DNA of 64,000 nucleotides. Origin: Reichenbachiella agarivorans (GTDB lineage: Bacteria > Bacteroidota > Bacteroidia > Cytophagales > Cyclobacteriaceae). Location of the stretch: assembly GCF_025502585.1 (NCBI RefSeq), contig NZ_CP106679.1, positions 1,953,501 through 2,017,500 on the forward strand, read 5' to 3'. Position 1 is the first letter of the stretch; the number at the start of each line of letters is the position of its first letter. A program made the translations under genes and the position numbers. Below, one piece after another: positions 45,673-54,990 of the stretch. A model generated the notes under the pieces. That model had not been told where the DNA came from. It did no database searches and worked only from the letters and a program-made list of their open reading frames with translations.

Positions 45673-46125
45673 ATGAAAACTAAATTATCCTTATTGAGCC
45701 TAGCATGGGTGTGTAGCCTGCTGTCATGTGAGTCAACTGTCAACAATCCTCTTACGGGTACTTGGGTGTTGCAAAGTGGCATGGTTGTCCGTGGCAATGA
45801 CACGACCTTCACCGACTATACCCAAGACTTGAGGTTCATCAAAATCATCAATGCCACCCATTTTGCCTTCTTGAAGCATGATCTAAACGGAGGAAAGGAT
45901 TCGACCACAGCTACGTACGTAGCAGGTGGAGGTACCTATCAACTGATCGATGATCAGTACACAGAGCACTTGGAGTTTTTGAACTACCGAGAGTGGGAGG
46001 GAAATGATTTTGAGTTTACGGTTTCATTTGTCGGGGACACCATGGTACAGCAAGGAATTGAGAAAATTGAATCCCTAGGCATTGAACAATTCAATATAGA
46101 AAAGTACATTCGCAGCGTTGATTGA
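45673..46125 (+). CDS. Small lipoprotein, lipocalin-like
   Basis: 150 residues from ATG 45673; lipobox ending SLLSC. The mature protein looks like a small beta barrel: LTGTWVLQSG near the start, RFIKIINATHFAFLKHD, YVAGGGTYQLIDDQYTEHLEF and FEFTVSFVGDTMVQQG. This matches a family of Bacteroidota lipocalin-like secreted proteins (DUF4488-like, named with reserve). Ligand unknown. An upstream in-frame ATG at 45637 would bury the signal peptide and is unlikely. The GNAT gene follows after 18 nt. Confidence 0.65.
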   Translation: MKTKLSLLSLAWVCSLLSCESTVNNPLTGTWVLQSGMVVRGNDTTFTDYTQDLRFIKIINATHFAFLKHDLNGGKDSTTATYVAGGGTYQLIDDQYTEHLEFLNYREWEGNDFEFTVSFVGDTMVQQGIEKIESLGIEQFNIEKYIRSVD

Positions 46126-46143
46126 TCAACGAAATTACTTTCT

Positions 46144-46554
46144 ATGAAAATAGCTACTGTGCCCCTCGCTACTGTATGGGATATGCGCCATCAAATTATG
46201 TATCCAGCAGAGCCTTTTGATTTTGTGAAGGTGGAAAATGACACTGAGGGAGAGCATTATGGTATCTATGATGGAGATCAAGTGATCTCTGTTATTTCCC
46301 TTTTTTTTGATGGGAGTCGAATGCAGTTTAGGAAATTTTGTACTCATATAGCCTACCAAGGTCAAGGTCATGGGAGTCAATTGCTTAAGTATATCTTTGA
46401 ATTAGCCGAATTGAGGAAGGTGGACTTGGTTTGGTGCAATGCCAGGGTAAACGCCAGTGCATTGTATGAGCGCTTTGGAATGTACAAAACAGACAAGGTC
46501 AGTTACATGGCTGGTTTTGATTTTGTAATCATGGAAAAACCTCTCCCTAGCTAA
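46144..46554 (+). CDS. GNAT-family N-acetyltransferase
   Basis: 136 residues with the GNAT core: a substrate half (about 1-60), then MQFRKFCTHIAYQGQGHGSQ, which contains the acetyl-CoA pyrophosphate loop Q-x-x-G-x-G (about 77-82), and ALYERFGMYKTDK for the C-terminal strand and helix. It transfers acetyl from CoA to an amine, but the substrate cannot be predicted. It follows the lipocalin-like gene closely and converges on the propeller/Y_Y_Y gene with only 26 nt between stops. Confidence 0.85.
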   Translation: MKIATVPLATVWDMRHQIMYPAEPFDFVKVENDTEGEHYGIYDGDQVISVISLFFDGSRMQFRKFCTHIAYQGQGHGSQLLKYIFELAELRKVDLVWCNARVNASALYERFGMYKTDKVSYMAGFDFVIMEKPLPS

Positions 46555-46580
46555 GACAGTAGTTGTTGATAGACTTGTGT

Positions 46581-49265
46581 TTAAGCTTTGACTGTTTTGT
46601 TCTTTTTTTTGAATGGAGCCTTGAATAAATCCGTGATTCCCATACCTGACAGCCCGGGCCCTTTCTGCTCCGCTTTCATGTATTTTTTGAGGAATTGCTC
46701 TAGCGGAAATACACAGAGTGCTATCCCGACATTGATTCCAAAATCTACCACAGGAGAACTTTCGATACTCAAATAACCTGAGGCAACAGACTGCAAAAAC
46801 TCAATAACCAAGACGATAGTAAGGATCGTGAGCCCCTCGGTCAGTATGATGTTTTTGGTCTTGGAGCGTCTATTCATGATCACAGACCCTACCACCAACA
46901 GTGACATGATTAGAATTTGTAACGCACCGAACCACCAAGTCTGCCAGTACGGGGGGTGGATCACGAAACGGATGTCTTGCGACTCTTGAATGTTGTCAAA
47001 GGAGTCACGAGATCTTACCTTGAGTTCGTAGATGCCTGGTTGTAGGTAATTGAAATCTATGCGGTTATTTTCTCTCCACATCGACCAGTCGTTGTTGAGG
47101 CCCTTGAGTCGGTACTGGTATTCTGCCTTCAATAGCCCGCGATAGTCAGGTCGAGACATTTCTATGTGCAGGGTGTTTTCGTTGTATTCAAACGCCATAT
47201 TTTCTCGGATTTTGACATCCCCCATGTTGGAAGTGACTTTTCTGAAAAACATCTTGTTGCTGGTAATGAGCGAATCTGAAATGGCAGGCTCATATTGCAG
47301 GATTTCCTCTGAGTCATTGAGCAACCACAACCTGTCTCCGTAGGTAGAGATATAATTCATGTCAGGGAATAGACGGAATTTGTCATGCTTGTCTAGTGTT
47401 TTATCCTTGTTGATGCGGTACCAGTTTTCTCCATTGTACACCCAAATCGTTCCATTTCTCTCCTGTAGATGTTTGACCGCTAGGCCGATTTGATTGGTAA
47501 TAGTCGTATCAGAGACTATCTTTTTCAATGTCGTGTTCAGGTAGTAGTAGCCCTGACTGTTGATAAGATAAAGCTGCTTGTCTATATAGGTTAGTTTGAC
47601 TTTGTCCACAAAGGGGTTGTTGAACTCATAGGTATGGTAATCTGGGTTTTCGGAACTGAGTACGTTGAACTCATACAGTGATCCCGCTGTAATAAACCAC
47701 GTACGACCACTCGCATCGTTGAGTGTGTTGAGTATGATATTGCCATGGAGATCGATTTCATCCGAAATCACCCATATATCGTCTTCTAGTTCGTAGAGTT
47801 TGATTTCGTTGAAGTGGGTACCGATAATCAAGCGGTTGGTTTTACGCTCTTGTTCGATCAGTCTGACAGGTTCGTGAATGACTAATTCTCCTGCACCGTC
47901 TTTGATCTCATACACGCCGTTGGTGCCCGCTGCGAGAAGCTTCCCTTTGTAGACTATGAATTTTTCTATTTTAGCATGAATGCCTTCGACTGGTTTGAAT
48001 AAGTATTTTGAGTGAAGAAATTCCTTTCTGATTCTTTTTTCGTACTGTTTTTTGTCTGACTTCTGTATGTGTTGAGGATTGGTATAGCGCTCATTATTGC
48101 CAAAGAGTGACCATTTCTTTTTCTTCTCTTGCACTGGTGATGAGTTGGTGGATTTACTTGATTTTTTTTCCACATAGTAGACCGTGTTTTTAAATACATC
48201 TTCTTTGTCTAGGTAGTAGACTCCTTCACTGGTAGCGGCATAGAGTGTCCTTTCGTAGAAATATACCTCGGAGATATTACCATGTAGTCCCTGAAAATTG
48301 GAGAAACTTCTGAAGGGTATACTGATTTCCATTCTGCTCAACCCATAGGCGTGAGAGATCCATAGTCCTTCTTCTTTGTCTGCTCCCAAGGTGTAGATTT
48401 GGTTGTCGGGGAGTCCTTTGCTCTGGTTGATGATTTCTTTGATTTCGGACTTTTTATTATCATAGAGGATGCAGCCATCTTCTAGCGTACTGAGGGCGAA
48501 ATAGCGGTCATTCACCCATTTCCCATCCTTGACAAAGGACTCATGCTCCTCCAGAAATTCTGAAATTTTACATTCGTAGAAATGAGGTGCTCTGTATATG
48601 AACGTGCGGTTGTCTGTGGTACCGATCACGTACTTGTCTTCTTTAGGATGCTTGTCTACAAAAAGAAATTTGGCATGAGGAGGGACATTCCAATCGTGGT
48701 AAGAAAGGGAGTCATTGTCATAGCGCAAAAGCGTATCATTGGTTTGGATCAAAATGTTCCCATCGATTTCAAACATGTTGGTGAAGTAATCAGCCTCATC
48801 CTTGAGATAGATGAGGTTGGATTTTTTTTGCACAGTATGGTAGCGCTGTACGTTGTTTTCACTCATGAAGTAGACAGAGGAATCCTTGTAGAGGGTTTGG
48901 TTATAGAGTCCATGATCACGTTTGTTGGGATTGAGAGAGATGAATTGATATTCATTGTCTTGGTAATCTACAGTCCCAAAGTCCCCTACACAGCCTACAT
49001 ACAGGTTGTCATGGAGGTCAAAAGTAATGGACAGTGCAGTGCTAGGGGTAGAGACAAAGTCCCATTTTTGTCCGTCATAAAATAAAATACCCGATCTATT
49101 GGCGATACAGAGCTGCCCTTTGCTGTTGGAGGCAATGTCAAAGTTGAGATTGTCCATCCCATCAATGTCCAAAGTGTGATGAGTCAAGAACAAATCCCCT
49201 TGTTGTGCAAAAGAATTAAAACCGACGAAGTAGGTAACTAGAGCAGCTAAAATGTACTTTATCAT
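46581..49265 (-). CDS. Propeller/Y_Y_Y membrane protein without output domain
   Basis: 894 residues, signal peptide ending SFAQQ. About 20-690 consists of propeller-like repeats resembling two-component regulator propellers (SNSKGQLCIANRSGILFYDG, LGADKEEGLWISHAYGLSRM). A Y_Y_Y-type Ig-like domain follows (YQYRLKGLNNDWSMW ... LKVRSRDSFDN), then a membrane helix after PPYWQTWWFGALQIL (about 775-795) and two or three more hydrophobic segments, ending in a short basic tail. No kinase, LytTR, GGDEF or HTH domain is present. A signal would have to pass to another protein. Divergent from the bestrophin gene. Confidence 0.8.
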   Translation of the reverse strand: MIKYILAALVTYFVGFNSFAQQGDLFLTHHTLDIDGMDNLNFDIASNSKGQLCIANRSGILFYDGQKWDFVSTPSTALSITFDLHDNLYVGCVGDFGTVDYQDNEYQFISLNPNKRDHGLYNQTLYKDSSVYFMSENNVQRYHTVQKKSNLIYLKDEADYFTNMFEIDGNILIQTNDTLLRYDNDSLSYHDWNVPPHAKFLFVDKHPKEDKYVIGTTDNRTFIYRAPHFYECKISEFLEEHESFVKDGKWVNDRYFALSTLEDGCILYDNKKSEIKEIINQSKGLPDNQIYTLGADKEEGLWISHAYGLSRMEISIPFRSFSNFQGLHGNISEVYFYERTLYAATSEGVYYLDKEDVFKNTVYYVEKKSSKSTNSSPVQEKKKKWSLFGNNERYTNPQHIQKSDKKQYEKRIRKEFLHSKYLFKPVEGIHAKIEKFIVYKGKLLAAGTNGVYEIKDGAGELVIHEPVRLIEQERKTNRLIIGTHFNEIKLYELEDDIWVISDEIDLHGNIILNTLNDASGRTWFITAGSLYEFNVLSSENPDYHTYEFNNPFVDKVKLTYIDKQLYLINSQGYYYLNTTLKKIVSDTTITNQIGLAVKHLQERNGTIWVYNGENWYRINKDKTLDKHDKFRLFPDMNYISTYGDRLWLLNDSEEILQYEPAISDSLITSNKMFFRKVTSNMGDVKIRENMAFEYNENTLHIEMSRPDYRGLLKAEYQYRLKGLNNDWSMWRENNRIDFNYLQPGIYELKVRSRDSFDNIQESQDIRFVIHPPYWQTWWFGALQILIMSLLVVGSVIMNRRSKTKNIILTEGLTILTIVLVIEFLQSVASGYLSIESSPVVDFGINVGIALCVFPLEQFLKKYMKAEQKGPGLSGMGITDLFKAPFKKKNKTVKA

Positions 49266-49553
49266 GATAGGTTTTCACTTATAGGGGATGAGTCAAATTG
49301 TCAGACGAAAGATAGCAAGAAGTTGTATTTTGATCTACTATAGAGCTGTGAAAAGTAATTTTTGATCCGTATTAATACTGATTTGCTCCATGGCTAGAAA
49401 TATAAAATAGGGGTATTTTTTTTTATTATTGTTCTTTGAGCAATCTTTGGCGAACGACAGGATTGGTAGCTAATTGGCTTTGCTTCTGAGATCATAAAAG
49501 GTGGTCATAGCGACCTGATACCAAACCTAAAAAAAGAATCGAATCCACTTACT

Positions 49554-50411
49554 ATGATAAAATATAACCCCAAAAATTGGCTTGTTTTTAATTTTTATAG
49601 CCGTTTTGTATTTAGAAGGTTGCTCCCTATGCTGATAGGAATGTCTGCCTTTACAGTATTGTTGGAATATGTGGTCTTGGACATATTCAAGTTGCATTAT
49701 CCTGGGATTTTGGCGTTTCATTCTATTTTGGGGATTTTCTTGGGTTTGTTTTTGGTATTGCGCACCAATACAGCCTACGATCGATGGTGGGAAGGCCGAA
49801 AACTCTGGGGACAATTGGTCAATGATACGCGTAACCTGGCTATTAAGATCAATACATTCACCAACAACAAAGAAACCAAAGCATTTTTCGCAGAAATGAT
49901 CCCGAATATCACGATTGCGATGAAAGAACAGCTGAGAGACAGTCACATCATTGGAGAAATGGAGTTTAGTGATGAGAAGGTCAAAGATGCCGTGATCAAA
50001 AGTCATCACAGAACCAACTACATCAACGGTCTACTGTATGCAAAGGCACAGGAAATGAACAAAGGGGGTGAGATAACGGATTTTGAGTACATGATGATGG
50101 ACAAAGAACTAAAGGGCTTTACCGATATCATAGGTGCTTGTGAGAGAATCCATACTACCCCAATCCCTCACTCATACAGTACCTTTATCAAGAAATTTGT
50201 CTTCTTCTACATCTTTACTTTACCCTTTGGTTTGGTATGGCAGTTTGGCTATTGGACGACATTGATTGTGCTGCCTGTCTATTATTTTCTGTTGAGTTTG
50301 GAGTTTATAGCTGAGGAGATAGAGGATCCTTTTGGCAAGGATATCAATGACTTGCCGCTGGATGGCCTGACTACTAAGATCAAGGCCAATGTTTCTGAGA
50401 TTCTTGCTTGA
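49554..50411 (+). CDS. Bestrophin-family (UPF0187) ion channel
   Basis: 285 residues. Membrane helices at about 24-45, 50-75, 203-222 and 228-248. The defining sequence is LVLRTNTAYDRWWEGRKLWG (about 67-86), followed by DTRNLA. The C-terminal GKDINDLPLDGL fits the family end. Bacterial bestrophins form pentameric ion channels; the Klebsiella homologue conducts cations while animal ones conduct chloride, so selectivity is left open. No operon partner. It is divergent from the propeller gene over a 288-bp gap, where only a short GTATTAATAC palindrome (49369-49378) stands out. Confidence 0.93.
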   Translation: MIKYNPKNWLVFNFYSRFVFRRLLPMLIGMSAFTVLLEYVVLDIFKLHYPGILAFHSILGIFLGLFLVLRTNTAYDRWWEGRKLWGQLVNDTRNLAIKINTFTNNKETKAFFAEMIPNITIAMKEQLRDSHIIGEMEFSDEKVKDAVIKSHHRTNYINGLLYAKAQEMNKGGEITDFEYMMMDKELKGFTDIIGACERIHTTPIPHSYSTFIKKFVFFYIFTLPFGLVWQFGYWTTLIVLPVYYFLLSLEFIAEEIEDPFGKDINDLPLDGLTTKIKANVSEILA

Positions 50412-50505
50412 AGACTGATGGCTGTGCCGATGATAGAGTGATCTATGTCTGCACTATATGGTAGCAGTGTTTCGGGACAACCATGATACTTTCGGATCCT
50501 CACGG

Positions 50506-50539
50506 AACTCACCTGAAATGATGGTTTGCTACGTGAGTT
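50506..50539. terminator. Weak hairpin between convergent genes
   Basis: AACTCAC (50506-50512) and GTGAGTT (50533-50539) pair around a 20-nt loop, between the bestrophin and CpxP-like genes. The stem is short, so confidence is low. Confidence 0.3.
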
Positions 50540-50557
50540 GAGTACAGCGTATAGATT

Positions 50558-51025
50558 TTATTTGTCTAATTTCTTCTTTGGGTTTTTAAGAAACATCTCT
50601 TTCATGGTTTTGTCAAAGGATTCGTATTGATCTGGACGACAAATGGACTTGAGTTCACGAAAATGCTCAAAGGCCATTTTGTCCAGTTCTTTTTGTATGC
50701 TGGCCGTTTTTTGACTGTATGCATCTATGTCAAAGGTATCATTGTCGAGGTTGTCCAATATTCCTTTTCTCATCTCGTGCATTTCTTTCATTTTGGAACG
50801 CAATTCTTTTTGATGACTCTCTTTTAGAGATTTGAATGCTTCAATTTGTTGCTGATCCAACCCGATTTTTTTCTCCAAAAGATGCCCAGCAAACATACCG
50901 TTGCGGTCATTATGTTTGTCACGAAAATCAGGCTTGCTGAATATGATCCAGATACATCCAATGTTCAGCAAAACGAGCAAAACTAGGGTGATGTTCTTTA
51001 GTTGGTCGTATGTTGTAGGTTTCAT
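50558..51025 (-). CDS. Membrane-anchored Spy/CpxP-like protein
   Basis: 155 residues: one N-terminal membrane helix (about 12-29), then an all-helical periplasmic part with LDQQQIEAFKSLKESHQKEL and FRELKSICRPDQYESFDK, the spacing of LTxxQ-type motifs in the Spy/CpxP or periplasmic heavy-metal-sensor superfamily. It probably binds unfolded proteins or damps the neighbouring sigma factor's response. It is the last gene of the sigma operon, 12 nt after the small anti-sigma-like gene. Confidence 0.72.
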   Translation of the reverse strand: MKPTTYDQLKNITLVLLVLLNIGCIWIIFSKPDFRDKHNDRNGMFAGHLLEKKIGLDQQQIEAFKSLKESHQKELRSKMKEMHEMRKGILDNLDNDTFDIDAYSQKTASIQKELDKMAFEHFRELKSICRPDQYESFDKTMKEMFLKNPKKKLDK

Positions 51026-51037
51026 AGTTCGAAAAAT

Positions 51038-51331
51038 TTAATAGTTGTAGTAGTCGTTGCTATTCCAGTTGTAGTTGCTTGCCATCTCTTCCACAATTGA
51101 GGCTTCTGAGGCGACTTGTTCTTGGTTTTTGCTGTATTGATAGACGCCAATCAGGTTGATCAGGAGGATGGCAATTGCTGCGGCATATTGCCATAGAGAT
51201 AGGGAAGTTTGGGCTTTTTTTGCCTCCATCGCTTTCATCCAGTCGCCAAATAGATGCTCAGGCACCTCTACCTTCTGAGTAGGCTTGATGGCTTCCAGCC
51301 AGCTGTCAAATGTTTCTTTGTTCTCTTTCAT
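51038..51331 (-). CDS. Small single-pass membrane protein, probable anti-sigma partner
   Basis: 97 residues: a cytoplasmic N-terminal half (SWLEAIKPTQKVEVPEHLF), one membrane helix (about 47-64) and a short external tail ending in N/Y-rich sequence. The start overlaps the ECF sigma stop by 4 bp (translational coupling). Position and topology suggest a minimal anti-sigma factor, but no zinc (ZAS) motif is seen, so this is inference. The PxxLFxxWMxAM-type helix would be the candidate sigma-binding part. Confidence 0.6.
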   Translation of the reverse strand: MKENKETFDSWLEAIKPTQKVEVPEHLFGDWMKAMEAKKAQTSLSLWQYAAAIAILLINLIGVYQYSKNQEQVASEASIVEEMASNYNWNSNDYYNY

Positions 51332-51891
51332 GATGATATCAGGTTGAGGGTAGAAAGTTTCTTTTTTAAATTGGTCTTGGCTCGGAACATCAGGGACTCT
51401 ACAGATGATAAACTAAGATCCATGATTTCAGATATTTCTTTATAAGTCAATCCTTCCATGTGATAGAGTGTAAAAGCTGTTCGTTGATTCTCTGCCAGTC
51501 CATGAAGTTCCTTTTGAATCAAGGTGGCTTTGTCTAGATTTTCTGCTTCGATCCCTGGATGGTCAATGAGCAAATCTCCTTGTACCTCATGGTCATCCAC
51601 GGAGACAAAGAAAGCAAATCTCTTTTTGCGTTTGGCTTTTCTAAGGTGTTCCAATGACTTGTTGCATGCGATACGGTAAATCCAAGTTTTGAGAGATGAT
51701 TTACCTTCAAAATGGTGGATTTGGGCGTTGATCTCCATAAATACATCTTGGGTGACCTCTTCGGCATCTTCCTGTACTTGCAAAAAATTCAAGCAAGTAT
51801 TGTACACCATCTTGGCGTAGGTATCAAAGAGCACCTTAAACGCCGCAGTGTTTTGCTGTACCAGTTGATCGATGAGCAGTGTGTCTTCCAA
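51328..51891 (-). CDS. ECF-type RNA polymerase sigma factor
   Basis: 187 residues with the two ECF regions. Region 2 (about 10-80) includes VQEDAEEVTQDVFMEI and SLKTWIYRIACNKSLEHL, which bind core polymerase and the -10 DNA. Region 4 (about 122-178) has LAENQRTAFTLYHMEGLTYK and the HTH EISEIMDLSLSSVESLMFRA. An acidic linker of ~40 residues joins them. It probably answers to envelope stress with the two membrane proteins that follow; the Spy-like gene 65 nt upstream is a candidate co-regulated or co-transcribed gene. Confidence 0.94.
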   Translation of the reverse strand: MEDTLLIDQLVQQNTAAFKVLFDTYAKMVYNTCLNFLQVQEDAEEVTQDVFMEINAQIHHFEGKSSLKTWIYRIACNKSLEHLRKAKRKKRFAFFVSVDDHEVQGDLLIDHPGIEAENLDKATLIQKELHGLAENQRTAFTLYHMEGLTYKEISEIMDLSLSSVESLMFRAKTNLKKKLSTLNLISS

Positions 51892-51955
51892 TTGAGTAGT
51901 TAATGATGAAGGAGAACAAATTCGGCGAACCGATATGTTCTCCTAAATATAGTGA

Positions 51956-52423
51956 TTATGATTTGTGCTGCCCTTTGTTTCTGTCTTTGTGCTGTTGCAT
52001 TCTGTCAAATTTCATTTTTTGCTCGTCATCGAGCAGTGACCTGACTTTTACTTTGCTCATGGTCATGTTGATAAATACCTCACCTTTCAAACTACTGATC
52101 TGGTCAGCTACCTTTTTAATTTCTTTGCTGTCAGGCATGTCAGAGGTAGTGAGCGTATTCATTCTTGCATCCAGTTCGTTGATTTTGTTTTGTAGCGGCT
52201 GATTCTTTTTTGCCATCTCCAAGTGAATCGCTTTGATCTGTGATTGTTGTGCATCGGTCAGATCGAGTGCTTCACTCATCCTATCGATTGGGTTTTTCAT
52301 TTCATGGCCTCTTTCTTTTTGACCTCCTCTAGGCTCGTGTCTGTCTGCGGGTGATTGTGCCATGATGCTGCCTGCCACTAGACCTAGTGAGAGAGCTGCT
52401 GTTAGAATTGTCTTTTTCATCAT
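51956..52423 (-). CDS. Secreted Spy/CpxP-like chaperone
   Basis: 155 residues, signal peptide ending SIMAQ (second Met also possible as start). The mature protein is helical and charged, with LDLTDAQQSQIKAIHLEMAK and a later LLDDEQKMKFDRMQQH, the paired LTxxQ-like motifs of Spy/CpxP. The ends are rich in H, K, R and Q. Likely a periplasmic ATP-independent chaperone. It lies just upstream of the ECF sigma operon, giving two proteins of one superfamily around one sigma factor. Confidence 0.75.
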   Translation of the reverse strand: MMKKTILTAALSLGLVAGSIMAQSPADRHEPRGGQKERGHEMKNPIDRMSEALDLTDAQQSQIKAIHLEMAKKNQPLQNKINELDARMNTLTTSDMPDSKEIKKVADQISSLKGEVFINMTMSKVKVRSLLDDEQKMKFDRMQQHKDRNKGQHKS

Positions 52424-52493
52424 TTTTCTGTTTTGTTCTTAAATTTTAATCCTTAGATGTCTTACAAAACAGAAACTTGCGCTGACTTGTCAA

Positions 52494-53699
52494 TTATTTT
52501 TGCCTGAGCAAAAATGAAGTGTCACCATAGCTGAGGAAGCGGTAATCTTGCTGCAAGGCTTGATTGTATATTTCTCTCCAATCATCTCCGACAAAGGCAG
52601 CTACCAATAGTACCAAGGTAGAACTAGGCATGTGAAAATTGGTGAATAAGCCCTCAACCACTCTAAATTCATAACTAGGATAGATGAAAATTTCGGTCTC
52701 CCCATGCAAGTTATCGACCTGCTCTTGATCCATTTTGTGTAGAATGGCCTGTATTGAGTCGTGGAGTGAGATACCAGACAATGCTGGGTTGTAGGCTGTG
52801 TCTTTAAGGATATGAAAGTTGGAATGGGGGTTTTGGGTCAACATGGTACCATACCAATAGGTGCTCTCTAGGGTGCGCATGGCCGTGGTTCCTACGGCAA
52901 TGATTGGTCCTGAGCTGTGGAGGATATTCGTCAGATTGTGACGGTGGATGATGATGCGCTCATTGTGCATGTCATGCTCCCGAAAATCTTCGGTTTTGAT
53001 GGGACGAAAAGTTCCCGCACTGACATGCAGCGTCAGTCGATCTATCGTGTGTCCATGATCTGTCAGAGAATCCAAAGTGGCTTGTGTAAAATGCAGTCCT
53101 GCAGTAGGAGCCGCTACAGCGCCTTCTTTCTCAGAGAAGACGGTTTGGTAGCGTTCTTTGTCCGCAGCTATCTCCTCACGGTTGAGATAGGGAGGTAGTG
53201 GGACATGACCTGCTGCCTCGATGATGCTCAAAAATTCATCTTCTGTGTTCCAAGCAAATTCCACCAATCCAGCAATGCGATCTATCAGTTTGGCATGGAG
53301 TGAAATATGATCAAGCTGTAGATGAATGGAAGTATCTTCTTTCCATTTTTTGAGATTGCCAATCATACATTTCCAAGTACAGCGATTTTTTACTTTCAGT
53401 GCTTGTTGGAATTCTGTTTCTGGTGAGTTGGGTTCAGTCAAGAACACTTCTATTTTGGCTCCTGTGTCTTTTTGGAAGTAAAGTCTGGCCGCTATGACCT
53501 TGGTATTGTTGAGGAAAATGGTCGAATGAGCCGGGATGTGATCCAGTAGGTTTTTGAAATAATCGTGTTGGATTTTATTTTGCTTGTAGACCAGCAATTT
53601 GGACGCATCTCTGTTTTCGAGTGGATGTTTGGCAATCTTTTCGTCTGGCAACTCAAAAAGATATTTCTCCAGCTTTGTATTTTCGTTTGACATGTTCAT
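52494..53699 (-). CDS. queA: S-adenosylmethionine:tRNA ribosyltransferase-isomerase
   Basis: 401 residues, longer than the ~340-350 of E. coli QueA. It transfers and isomerises the ribosyl part of SAM onto preQ1-modified tRNA, making epoxyqueuosine. Conserved parts: HPLENRDASKLLV near 25-37, FLNNTKVIAARL, the core EGAVAAPTAGLHFTQATLD (about 191-209), ERIIIHRHN and the C-terminal FTNFHMPSSTLVLLVAAFVG. A queuosine-precursor transporter gene (yhhQ) lies 1.3 kb away, which fits salvage-fed queuosine synthesis. The start could also be the third codon (ATG). Confidence 0.94.
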   Translation of the reverse strand: MNMSNENTKLEKYLFELPDEKIAKHPLENRDASKLLVYKQNKIQHDYFKNLLDHIPAHSTIFLNNTKVIAARLYFQKDTGAKIEVFLTEPNSPETEFQQALKVKNRCTWKCMIGNLKKWKEDTSIHLQLDHISLHAKLIDRIAGLVEFAWNTEDEFLSIIEAAGHVPLPPYLNREEIAADKERYQTVFSEKEGAVAAPTAGLHFTQATLDSLTDHGHTIDRLTLHVSAGTFRPIKTEDFREHDMHNERIIIHRHNLTNILHSSGPIIAVGTTAMRTLESTYWYGTMLTQNPHSNFHILKDTAYNPALSGISLHDSIQAILHKMDQEQVDNLHGETEIFIYPSYEFRVVEGLFTNFHMPSSTLVLLVAAFVGDDWREIYNQALQQDYRFLSYGDTSFLLRQK

Positions 53700-53788
53700 T
53701 TCAACTTCACTGCCAAAATTCTTCTTTTATCCTTATAATCTCATGTGATTCTCCGATTTTATTGTAAAATTAGAGTCAACATATCTCT

Positions 53789-54877
53789 ATGATTTTAGAT
53801 TTTAAGAAACACACCTTAGACTTCAAATTTGAAGCAGGAACCTCCCGGGGAGTCCTCAAAACCAAAGACGCTTGGATCCTTAGAATGATGGATAAAAGTA
53901 ATCCAATAATACATGGATATGGTGAGGTCAGTACAATTGAGCGATTAAGTTATGACTACCATTTGGAATTTGAAAAGGAACTGGAGCATCTGGCCAAGGA
54001 ACTCAAGCATTACCATCTCCCTGCTACAGAAGAGGGGATTTACAAGCTGGTGGTAGAGCTGGTAGAGGTGACCAAACCAGCTCTTAGGTTTGGTTTGGAG
54101 ACTGCTATGTTAGACCTGTTTCATGGAGGAGGATTCAAGATTTTTGACAATTCATTTTACAATGATCAACAGCCTATTCCGATCAATGGCTTGATTTGGA
54201 TGGGTGAGGAGGACTTTATGTTGAATCAAATCGAGGAGAAGATCAAGTTGGGATTCAAATGCCTCAAAATGAAAATTGGCGCCATTGATTTTGATACCGA
54301 ATTGAGGATATTGCAATCGATCAGAGATAGATTTGATGCGGAACAGTTGATTTTGAGGGTTGATGCCAATGGTGCTTTCAAAACACAAGATGTACTTGTC
54401 AAGCTAGATACCTTGTCACAGTTTGATCTGCACTCTATCGAGCAGCCCATCATGCCGAGACAGTTTCATGCGATGCAGCTTACTTGCAAGCGCTCTCCTG
54501 TGCCTGTCGCTTTGGACGAGGAGTTGATTGGGGTTTTTGATCTGAAAGACAAAAGAGACTTGCTCAAGGGGATCCAGCCACCGTACATTATTCTCAAACC
54601 ATCTCTTTTGGGTGGATTCAAGGCTACCGCAGAGTGGATTAGATTGGCCGAAGAATTAAAAATTGGATGGTGGATCACCTCTGCATTGGAGAGCAATATT
54701 GGACTGAATGCCATTTGTCAGTTCACGGCGCAATATCCAAACCTGTCCTACCAAGGGTTGGGGACGGGACAATTGTATGACAATAATTTTTATTCTCCAT
54801 TGACCTTAGATGCTGATCGCATTAGCTATCATCCTAACCTGTCGTGGGATCTTTCCCACCTCAAATTTGGGCAGTAG
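53789..54877 (+). CDS. menC: o-Succinylbenzoate synthase (enolase superfamily)
   Basis: 362 residues with the full catalytic set: K160-x-K162 in LKMKIG, metal ligands D192 (VDANGAF), E218 (SIEQPI) and D243 (ALDEELIG), and K270 (ILKPSLLGGF). SALESNIGLNAI and GLGTGQLY are typical of Bacteroidota MenC. It dehydrates SHCHC to o-succinylbenzoate in menaquinone synthesis. Dipeptide epimerase is the main alternative in this superfamily, but the KPSLLGGF and SALESNIGL motifs favour MenC. No other men gene is in the window. Confidence 0.85.
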   Translation: MILDFKKHTLDFKFEAGTSRGVLKTKDAWILRMMDKSNPIIHGYGEVSTIERLSYDYHLEFEKELEHLAKELKHYHLPATEEGIYKLVVELVEVTKPALRFGLETAMLDLFHGGGFKIFDNSFYNDQQPIPINGLIWMGEEDFMLNQIEEKIKLGFKCLKMKIGAIDFDTELRILQSIRDRFDAEQLILRVDANGAFKTQDVLVKLDTLSQFDLHSIEQPIMPRQFHAMQLTCKRSPVPVALDEELIGVFDLKDKRDLLKGIQPPYIILKPSLLGGFKATAEWIRLAEELKIGWWITSALESNIGLNAICQFTAQYPNLSYQGLGTGQLYDNNFYSPLTLDADRISYHPNLSWDLSHLKFGQ

Positions 54878-54990
54878 TCTAGTGATCAAGCACATTGATC
54901 GAAAAATATTGAAGACAGGTGATTTTTGAAACAGTTTTACCTCAAGTAAAGCGAATAAAGATTCGTTATTACTCTTTTCAAAATTGTCAA

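Noticed and set aside
51903-52202. 99-codon forward frame antisense to the Spy-like gene
   Set aside because: It is the complement of a charged helical gene, rich in S, L and C, with no recognisable domain.
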